Assembly (NCBI GenBank): GCA_026260175.1
Contig: JAKCWW010004034.1
Span: 1 to 43,764 of the forward strand
From: Reticulitermes lucifugus
Taxonomy: Eukaryota; Arthropoda; Insecta; Blattodea; Rhinotermitidae
Direction of reading: 5' to 3'
DNA: 43,764 bases
In this document: positions 32,021 through 40,215 of the stretch, in pieces
Numbering within the stretch: the first letter of the stretch is position 1
Layout: every line of letters starts with the position of its first letter
Translations under genes and position numbers: made by a program
The notes under the pieces: generated by a model
Databases searched by the model: none
The model's input: the letters and a program-made list of their open reading frames with translations, nothing else
Told to the model about the DNA's origin: nothing

Positions 32021-33450
32021 ATGTGATTCAGATTAATTTTTGGCTTGAAATGGTTTACCCCAGTATTCAAGTCAAGTTGATCCGTAATAGATTATTTTAT
32101 TTAGTTTGATTTGCAGACGTACGGAGTGAGTGCAGTTTTACTTCTACAGTCTCGTTAGGCCGTCATCTTTTAGCCCACGATCGGTCCCTTATATGCAGAT
32201 AGGTATGTGTGGTATGTTATTGGTTCATAGCATGTGCCCGATAATAAAACCAGTTAAAGTAATATTTTTCTAAAACACGTTGATCACTCAGTGATGGTGT
32301 ATGTTTCTTGAGCTTCATTTGGACAGGGGGGATGGGGGGATCATTTTCTCCATCTCTTTGCCCAAATTTACACCGGCGTTTCTCTTGATACTACCGACCA
32401 GTCCGTATGTTCAAACTTTGTGCGGTCCGGTAGCCAGAGGGAACTGAAAATCATTGTGTCAAAAATGTACATATATGTTTAAACAAGATAGTGATATATC
32501 TAAAATGCTGATAAATTTATGTCCAGTTTTACTTTTCACTGATTACTCGAATTGATATAATTTAGTGTATTATAAAGATAATATTATTTTACAATAAATT
32601 GGTAGTTGTGCTCGTCTTTTGGTATTTGTAAACAGCAAAGGGGATGTCATTCGCCAAAAAAGGAATTTATTCGTTTCTGTCAATGGTACAGTTTATAAAA
32701 ATTTTAAAATATATTCTGAAATAATGTAATGCAACATAATTCTATATTACACAATCTGTGTTCACATTTAGACTGAATTTAATATTTGTTCATTGCTAAA
32801 CATATTAAAAATACAGTGCCTCATTATATTGTACTTCTCGAACCGATGAAAACTCGTGTGTGGACCGGCAGCAGTTGATGGCCCACCTTTCAACAAACAA
32901 TGTATTAAACCTTAACTGTTTTCATACCAAAGCGACGTCGAGATGAACCTCACATTGTTAACGAGCAGAAAGTTCTGTCGCTCGCCTGATAAGAGGGTGT
33001 CAGTGACGAAGTTAGCGGGAACACGGCCCAGCTCATGACAGGTGGCGTGCTCTCTTGGACAGTCTGAATTTTCGGAGCTCCAAGAGAGTCCTGTAACTTC
33101 GTACCAGCTGAGGGACTATGGGATAGTCATGAAGGTCTGTACTCTTTTCGCTGGAAACTGTTCTGCTCAAGCTATTCCTGTGCCTCTTATCAATGTTTCA
33201 AAGCCAGAGGAACGTCTTTGCTGTTCACGTATGTTACGTTTACTTTGTCAGGATGCTGTCGACGTTGTCCAAAGAAAGCACAGAATTGGAGGAGGTTTCT
33301 ACAGGAATACCTGCGGTTAATCTCTCTAGGTCAGTGTAGTCCGCGGAATTCTACACTCTGCTAAAGTTTTTGTTGCCAGATGCGTTTGAAATTAAGAGCT
33401 GTTTTTTGATGGAATCCAACCCATTGCACTGTGACATTAATATTGGCATA
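32021..33450. other. Unannotated stretch
   Basis: A 92-codon plus frame at 33042-33320 (MACSLGQSEF...) has no recognised family, and no ribosomal or splice context supports it. Nothing else was recognised. Confidence 0.4.
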
Positions 33451-33637
33451 TACGGACGAACCCAGTTATAACGACATCGGTATGCGCGACACCTCGCCTA
33501 TAACGTCAGATATTTGGTGGTACCAATTAATTCCTCACTGTTAACCAAAACAGTACACTCCTTGGTTATAACAACTCATTTATAACGACACAATATATTC
33601 AGTCCCATTTATGACGTTATAACCGAGTTCGACTGTA
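33451..33637. mobile_element. pogo/Tigger-like MITE, complete
   Basis: The body is 33453-33635 (183 bp) between TA dinucleotides. The right end ACGTTATAACC...GAGTTCGACTG is the inverted complement of the left end CGGACGAACCCAGTTATAACG, with two mutated bases near the left tip. Internal sequence matches the copy at 8672-8852, including GGTACCAATTAATTCCTCAC. Non-coding. A TA target duplication fits the Tc1/mariner and pogo group. Confidence 0.88.
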
Positions 33638-33679
33638 TATTACCGTCGAACACAACCACCTTTTAATAATATTGTCAAT

Positions 33680-33725
33680 AAATGCTACATGTTTCGGTTC
33701 TTAAGGACTATCATCAGGCAGTAGA
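33680..33725 (-). ncRNA. Hammerhead-ribozyme-like motif 5
   Basis: On the minus strand: CTGATGA (33717-33711), extra U (33710), stem II AGTCC/GAACC with loop TTAA and three of five pairs kept (33709-33696), GAAA (33695-33692), and ACATGT with predicted cleavage residue A33686. Stem I has three pairs, G33685-C33718, C33684-G33719 and A33683-U33720. Stem II decay suggests reduced or lost activity. Confidence 0.6.
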
Positions 33726-35262
33726 ATACGCGATTTAAAACATAAGTAACTGTGCATATAGCTATTCTAGCGTATTCGCTAAAGAAAAGTTGCCCCAAGT
33801 GAGCCAGATATTTTACTTAAGTCTGTCCGTCTGTTTGATACGTATTGCGATGTTTTACGAAAGCTTATTTAAAGCTGGGCGGCGGTAACGGACACTACAT
33901 TAAAACGCACCTGCATACCTACGCGTATCTCTCTCGTGACTGACAAAATACGGGAGTGACAATGTGTGTAACAAAATTTGCAGAGAAAAATTATACATAC
34001 ACACCGTCTCGCACTCACCACCCACACACACACTTTGTGTGCGGTATGGTAGTTGCTCTGTGCGGCTTAGGGTTTAGAGATAATGGAAGAAAAGTGAACA
34101 GACGTGACGGAATTATTATGCTATGTGTAATAAAAGTACGCCTGCAAGGTATCTGTAATTCCAGGCTTGGCACAGCGGATTGTGCTTAATCTTATTTAGT
34201 TATGCCATAACGGCGGCTTAGTCATTCGAAATGTCGTAATCCTCTTACACATATTTTCATTTTCGAGCTTCGTCTTGCCTTATGTTAACAATATTTGCAT
34301 TTGCATGATTTTGTATGACTTCTGCCTACTGCCTGCATAACTTCGAGATGTAATCATAGACATGGCCGTAGCTTAAAAACCACACACGCGTACTAATTCT
34401 CTTTAGAAAATCCGCATTGTGAGGCGGGTAACCTTGTCTTGCAGGCACTGCAGTTTCAGTACATGAATGCCGGCCGCAAATTCCCAGGTGGAGTAGTCAT
34501 AAGTCATTATGGACCTAATTTGTGCTTTGTCAAGGGTTAAATTAATGCTGGCACTTAATCACGCATAAACAGGGGCAGACGCTAATGAAGGTCTGGAGAC
34601 CGTGGCGTCGCTCATTTCTGTGTGCACGTCTCCATGTTATATTCCTGTCAAAGACGACGCAGAGATTTTTACGTGATTCTAAAAGGGGAAGTCCCTCTGT
34701 CCAATGTAAGACGAATTTACGACCTCTATGAGAGAAATAAATGGCCCGAGTCTTATTGTTATTGATTATTTTGTAGCCTAATCCTTATAATAAGCGGCTA
34801 ATCCTTTCTAAAAATAAAACAAAAATGACTGCCATCTGTAACATATACTGATGTCAGCAAAGAAGACTGGACGCTTACCTCGGATTTGGGAAGCTTTGTA
34901 CACACACCTAGAGAGAGTACAGCGTAGGAGGTATGATGGTATTATCTGCTTGCATTCCTCTTGGCGTAGAGATTGCGCCTTCAGCTGAACCTCAAAATCT
35001 TTCAAGATAGAAATGCTAATAATCTTAATTATTATAGCTGAAGATTGTAATGTTTATTTGTTTAACGAGCGAGGGTGTCTTGTATCAAAGTGTTTTTCGA
35101 TATCTAACCCGCTGAAGATACAAGACTTCTGAGAATTTTCACCGTAAATATACAAGGCGTAACATCCCAGAAGATTTGAATGTAGGTACATTACCACCGC
35201 TGTTGGAACATCGTAGATATCTCGCACAGACATATTTTTGAATTTGAGGGGGTAACTAACTA
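33726..35262. other. Unannotated stretch
   Basis: Nothing gene-like was recognised. A short ACACAC-rich run lies at about 34000-34040. Confidence 0.45.
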
Positions 35263-35310
35263 AGTAACCAACCCCCCAACCAACCAACCAAACAAACAAA
35301 CAAGCAAAAA
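35263..35310. repeat. (CCAA)n/(CAAA)n tract
   Basis: CCAA tetramers pass into CAAA tetramers, a low-complexity run. Confidence 0.85.
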
Positions 35311-35324
35311 AATTACTCCATGGA

Positions 35325-35585
35325 GCTGAGTCCTTCTTGAGAAGTTAGTAAGTTCAACAGCTATTCAAGAAATTTCTCGCATTGTGTGGAACCGGATGGT
35401 TTATTGCCGTATTCAGAACAGCCGCCACTTGGCCTTATCCAGAGCTAGAAGAATTCAGCTCACGCCTTCCAATCCTACCCTTTTATGATCCTTTTCAATA
35501 TATTCGTCCCATCTACGCTTATTCCTTACAAGCGATCTCTTTCCTTCATGTTCCCCACAAAAACCCTGAACATGTAACTATTAAG
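35325..35585 (-). mobile_element. Non-LTR retrotransposon 3' end, remnant
   Basis: On the minus strand GKRSLVRNKRRWDEYIEKDH corresponds to GRRPLERPTRRWEDNIKMDL of the 31-kb copy. Further downstream, KFLE and a CTTCTCAAGAAGGACTC block match the 3' UTR of that copy (GAATTTCTTGA...CAAGAAGGACC). It is truncated at about 80 codons from the end. Confidence 0.7.
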
Positions 35586-35719
35586 TTTCATAGATCTGTC
35601 TTCAGAAGAACTAATTCGAATATTATTTTTAATATTTTGCATTCTCCGTGTATTATTTCATTCTTTAAGGTCCAACTAAATACACTTTTAGGCAACTATA
35701 AATTGTTATTTTATATTAT

Positions 35720-35775
35720 GTTATCTACAAGATGTTTCGGCTCAGATCGAGCCATCACCAGGAAGACAATACACA
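35720..35775 (-). ncRNA. Hammerhead-ribozyme-like motif 6
   Basis: On the minus strand: CTGGTGA (35761-35755; core A6 mutated to G), extra U (35754), a perfect stem II GGCTC/GAGCC with loop GATCT (35753-35739), GAAA (35738-35735), stem III ACA/TGT with loop TCT (35735-35727), and cleavage residue A35726. Stem I keeps only the first two pairs. It lies in the left arm of the palindrome. The core mutation predicts loss of activity. Confidence 0.6.
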
Positions 35776-36061
35776 AGGGAACATATGGTCAGTGTAAAAT
35801 CACACCGGAGAGCGCTACAAGACACACCGGCATCAAATACAGCTTTTTTCAAAATTAGTATCCTATATGCATGCATATAAGTTTTAAATGATTAAAAATT
35901 AAAACTACAAAAGTTATATTAAAATTTATATTGTATTTTATAATGTATATGCATAGCTATACTAATGTTGAATGAAAGGTGTATTTGATGCTACTGTGTC
36001 ATGTATAGAAAGAGAGGCTCTCCAGTGTGGTTTTACACTTCCTATGTGTTTCCTTGCTTAT

Positions 36062-36108
36062 TGTCTCCCTGATGGTGGTTCCATCTGAGCCGAAACATGC
36101 AGGAGGCG
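36062..36108 (+). ncRNA. Hammerhead-ribozyme-like motif 7
   Basis: CTGATGG (36069-36075; core A9 mutated to G), extra U (36076), stem II GGTTC/GAGCC with one U-G wobble (36077-36081 and 36087-36091), and GAAA (36092-36095). A 7-pair stem I joins 36102-36108 (GGAGGCG) with 36068-36062 (TGTCTCC read 5'-3', two wobbles). Stem III is reduced to ACATGC, about four bases shorter than in motif 6. Right arm of the palindrome, mirror of motif 6. Confidence 0.65.
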
Positions 36109-36164
36109 TAATATAAAATAACAAGTTATGTATTGCCTAAAGAGTGTATTTAGTTGGACCTTAA

Positions 36165-37389
36165 TAAACATAAGTCGAAGAGTTTGCCCGGCACGTATAA
36201 GAAGCTAATCGCGTATAAATTCTGAGGAAATTTAGGCATTTTACCGGGTTTCGCCTGGGTTACTTTTGCTGTTTGAAAGTGTGAACATTGAACACAGTGA
36301 TGTCTTGCATAACCCATATACCCGTACATAGTGTTTGTGGGTAAAAATGAGAGGTGTAATGTCGAAAATGTGGCACGTATAATAACCACTTTCCTTTAGA
36401 GGTTTAAACGCCGGTAGAAGCAGTTAACTTCGAAAGTTCCTACGTAGCGATGAGCCTGATTATCTTTGTGCCTAAATGAAGGGGAATGGAACAGCTTTCA
36501 GTTACTCTGAAATAGATCGAGGTCAATAACTCAGTACTCTGTGGGACTAATTGCTTTTAGTTTAAAGTCAAACCTCTCTTATCCTCCATGACAGTTGTTG
36601 ATATGCTTTAACTGGCCTTCGATTAATTACAAGCGTTTACGTTTAAAATGTGAGAGGAAAGTAACCATTGGAACTTGGCACTAGTTGAGCGGCAACCATC
36701 AATATACTTCTCTTATATTTGATGCAAAAAAGTACCGACACATTAGCATCCTGGCAGCAAATAACACAAAGAGTCGTTTCCTTTTTTCTGTTTGCCGGAA
36801 ATGAATGGTTGTACGAGACACTAAATTTGTACCGTGTCATCTACCTGCGATTTTAAAACGAGACGTAAGGGAAGGTGGAAGGGCGTGGAAATTGCATCGT
36901 TGAAGAAGGTGTGCTGGCAGACCTGTAGTGTGGTGGAGCTGATAATTAGAGACAGTCCCCGTCTAACCTTGTTAGAACTGACCAATGAGAAGTCACGGTA
37001 CATATCTACCTGGAGACCAAACTCGTTTACAACATTGCATGGCGAAGTTCTGTGGAGACATAGGCGTGAAGTAGGCCTATATCGAGCATGGGGGGATTTA
37101 CAATAGGACCAAAAATTTAGAAAGTTTTAATTAGTTGGGAATGTACGCTATATCCCAATCGTAACATAAATTTCTGACCCCAGGTAAGTCTTACCTGAAA
37201 ACCAGCAGACGATGGACAGAGCTAAATTTATGTTCGTCTGTACTGTACCACGTAATTACACAGCTCGTGGTTTGTATTTAAAATTCTGAAGAACAATTTG
37301 GGCTTAATGTTACGTTATACGTACATTACCTATCTTGTCATTCCACTGAAGTCTCCTTCGCCTAAATTTATGGCCCATTTCTTTCTCAT
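36165..37389. other. Unannotated stretch
   Basis: Nothing recognised beyond short frames. Confidence 0.45.
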
Positions 37390-37590
37390 ACATAGACCGG
37401 GATAGTTCAGTCGTTGTAACGAATAGGCCACGAGCTGGACCCGGCAGGGGGAGGAGAAATATCTAAAGCGTTCAGACCGGCTGTAGAGACAAACAAGCCT
37501 GCTCTGTGGGTATCGGGGATATTCTTTGGAGGTAAAGCGGCCGAGGCGTGAAGCTGACCACTCACCTCAAGCTAGTGTTCGTTTTCTGCC
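37390..37590 (+). mobile_element. tRNA-derived SINE, copy G
   Basis: Head with A-box-like ATAGTTCAGTCGTTG (about 37400), then GCGTTCAGACCGGCTGT (as CAGACCGGCTGTGG in copy B) and GGAGGTAAAGCGGCCGAGG followed by CGTGAAGCTGACCAC. The order of blocks matches copies A-C. The B box is not recognisable. Confidence 0.7.
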
Positions 37591-37661
37591 GCGCTGCTGT
37601 TTTTAAGAGCGATTTCTTATTATTCGTGTATGAGTTTGTAACCTATTAGTAAGCCAGGAAT

Positions 37662-37957
37662 TAAGGCCGTGCTATGGCTCAGGCGGTTAGTCGCCGGCTT
37701 CCAACCGCGGAGGTCCGGGTTCGATCCCGCGTCAGTCCATGTGGGATTTGTGGTGGACAAAGTGGCACTGGGACAGGTTTTTCCCCCGAGTACTTGGGTT
37801 TTCCCCTGTCAGCTTCATACCACCGGTGCTCCATTACTTGGAAAAATGAAAAAAAAACTGATCATCTTTCTCTTCATCTTCATCACAGGGTTGCACAATA
37901 AGCCTTAAGGCTGCGGTGCGTCTATAGCTTCTGCTTCGGGGCCCTTCTAAAAAAAAC
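37662..37957 (+). mobile_element. tRNA-Gly-like SINE, full-length copy
   Basis: The head folds as a tRNA: A box TGGCTCAGGCGG at 37675-37686, anticodon loop CTTCCAA at 37698-37704 giving TCC (glycine), and B box GGTTCGATCCC at 37718-37728, an exact consensus. The tRNA-unrelated body carries CAGTCCATGTGGGA, a GTTTTTCCCCCGAGTACTTGG block and AGCCTTAAGGCTGCGGTG, and ends in an A-rich tail at about 37949-37957. Both pol III boxes are intact, so transcription is possible. It shares head and body with 20829-20970. Confidence 0.9.
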
Positions 37958-39609
37958 TAATTACATATGGCTGTAGAGAAGTAATAGGCGGCTGCCTTGG
38001 TCGAAAGGAAAATACTAATTACACTCCATAGTAAAGTTGATGTAGCATGGATTTCTGGTATGTCTTATTTTCGGTAATTTGTCCGTATGTCACTCCATTC
38101 TTTGCCATCGCTCTTTAGTAACATAAATTTTACCATAAATTTTGACTTTGCCTTGCAGTGAACACTGATGCTTATTTGGTGTTTCCTGGGTTCCTAGTCT
38201 CTGCCTACATTGGTAGGATATATTTCTTGGTTCCTTCCAGATGAACGTTCCAGTGACAACTCATACCGGGCCAAATCTGTTTCCTTCCACATCAGATCAT
38301 CCTGTTAATCTATCTGACACACTATTCACACCACGCTGTTATTCCAAGCTACGCCACAGGCCTGTAATCCATGCAGCTGTCTTAACTACAAGAACCCGGT
38401 ACGCATTGGGTAGAATGCTGGTCGTAAACACACAGAGATTACAGTCACATACCATGAAAGGGGTGTGTGTAATAACAGTATCATTAATTTTGAAATGTGA
38501 GCTAGGCTAAAGGAGCTTAATTAACGAAATAATGTTACTAACCAAGCACCTCAAGTATAATGACTTGTTGTAAACAGTGCATAGGATATATTGTTACTTA
38601 TTCGTTTAGGTCTGTTACATCATTACATGACTTTATGCGCGCTATACTGCGGTGTAATAGATATGCGTGACGACTAGGGCTCGATGACGTAATAGATGAC
38701 ACGCACGTGAAATTTCCCAGGCGGCTGCGATAAGAATGTTACTTTTCCATTGCAAGCAACTTCCGGCAGTGGTTTAATCAGCCGACTCCTGATCTAATTT
38801 ACCCTGTTTTGAGTGGATTATATGCAGTTATTTTTTATGTTTTATATTAGGACGTTATCAGTAGGTCAGACGTTGCGAGGCTGTGTGAATGGGGAATTGG
38901 CAAGAATTAGGAAGTGGTCGTGGTCTAATCTAGAATACTGTCTGGCGTTTTCCTGGAGATGCTAAGGAAAACACATAACCCGCCTCCATAATGTGCGAAT
39001 GCTATCGCTACACCATCCTGCTCGGTCTATATGCCTATTACCGTCTGGCTGCTGAGCCAAGAATAGAGGCCGGGGGCAACAGTCATTCAGTCCTTCAATG
39101 GTCAGTGTTATGTTAGTATACGTACGACTGGCTTTAACATTAAAAATTCCGAATTTTACCCGCAGAGCGTGATTATGAAAACTTTAAGGTACCCTCATAG
39201 GTAATTATAAAAAATTCGGTCGTCTGGAATCTTTGACGCCGCGTAGTCACATTCGAGAGAGCCGCATTCTACAGTTTTTATTGTATGATGCTGCGTAGGC
39301 GCGGAACTAGTCTAGGTCGGCCGGCTTTGACGGGTATGTTCACAGAGTCACCATTTGAAAAGCCCATACTTTGTGTGTCACGTGATTCACAGAGCAAACA
39401 ACTCTTATTTCGCTAAGTAGCTTGTTGTAATTGAGAGGCAGTGAGGTAGGAATTGCATATTTATATTTGTACATATTATGCAGGTGAAATTCGTACCGTG
39501 TGGAAAAAGTTCGTTTTAAAAAGTTTCGCTTCTTCTTCAACTTGGTCGGCCGAATTAACTCGAATGGCAGGTTATGGTACGTCACATAAAAAAGAGTACC
39601 ATTTTACCG
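37958..39609. other. Unannotated stretch
   Basis: Nothing recognised. The frame at 38241-38510 has no familiar domain. Confidence 0.45.
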
Positions 39610-39742
39610 CCATGGGAATATTATTCTGACGCTTCGGTACCGATAACCGACTCCATTGAGCAGAGTTACTCTTCTGAAGCAGATGGTTGCTCATCTGGTC
39701 TAGAATTTCCCGAACATTTATAGAACCCATAGCTTCAGGGCG
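39610..39742 (-). mobile_element. Non-LTR retrotransposon 3' tail fragment
   Basis: On the minus strand EAMGSINVREILDQMSNHLL followed by QKSNSAQWS matches the 3' region of the 31-kb LINE (GFHKMGEFLD.L...KKDHALW). No reverse transcriptase motif remains. It abuts SINE copy F. Confidence 0.6.
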
Positions 39743-39745
39743 ATG

Positions 39746-39945
39746 AAAAGGTAAAGTTGCTGTCCACGCCATAAAGGCATAGAGGGGAAGGAGAGATATA
39801 GCTCCACTCATTCTTAATGTCGGCACCAGAGCGAGTGGCCTCAGCCGTGTTACCCCTGGGAAAGAACCACCAATATCCATTGAATAGGGGGCTAAGTTGT
39901 CCCCAGAGACAAATGCCCCTTTCAGGGAAAGAACACAGGATCATC
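39746..39945 (-). mobile_element. tRNA-derived SINE, copy F
   Basis: On the minus strand it contains AGCCCCCTATTCAATGG, GGTAACACGGCTGAGGC (as GGTAAAGCGGCCGGGGC in copy E), TGGAGCTATATCTCTCCTTC and CTCTATGCCTTTATGGCG, and ends CAACTTTACCTTTT. The distal half defines the SINE 3' end together with copy E. Confidence 0.75.
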
Positions 39946-40129
39946 CGGCCCATAGACTAGTCACCACGCTATGCACTGTGTCTGCAGAACGGTCCATAGG
40001 CTCGTGCTGTGCTAAATTTTTCTATGATCAATTGTAATATAATCCTGTCTTCGCATAAATTTCCAGACCGCGTACTGGATATGATGAGAAGTCTCAGGCT
40101 TAATGAACGTGGAATACAAAGGTATTAAA

Positions 40130-40215
40130 ATTAGATACCTACAAACAGACTGCATACGTTGTGTACAGATGCCTCGTAGGATGTGACACCGTATAGTCTG
40201 GTACAAAGGTAACCG
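40130..40215 (-). mobile_element. Dispersed repeat fragment ('TRRHI' family), weak
   Basis: Minus-strand YQTIRCHILRGICT parallels YQSTRRHIPEDDNL of the 6.8-kb copy. Only about 25 codons are alignable. Confidence 0.4.

Larger units (their letters stand above)
35665..36164. repeat. ~500-bp palindrome (inverted repeat) with two hammerhead-like motifs
   Basis: The left arm starts AAGGTCCAACTAAATACAC (35667) and the right arm ends GTGTATTTAGTTGGACCTT (36162). Inward matches in order are GGCAA...TGTTATTTTATATTA, ATGTTTCGGCTCAGAT, GACAATA.ACAAGG.AACA, AGTGTAAAA.CACAC.GGAGAG, GCATCAAATACA, and near the centre ATTAGTAT..TATATGCATGCATA against its complement at about 35940-35965. The arms are about 240 bp, the AT-rich apex is near 35915, and the arms show moderate divergence. 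No target duplication was seen. Confidence 0.88.

Noticed and set aside
37662..37735. Functional tRNA-Gly gene
   Set aside because: The anticodon stem has mismatches, the sequence continues into a SINE body with an A-rich tail, and a second diverged copy exists at 20829.
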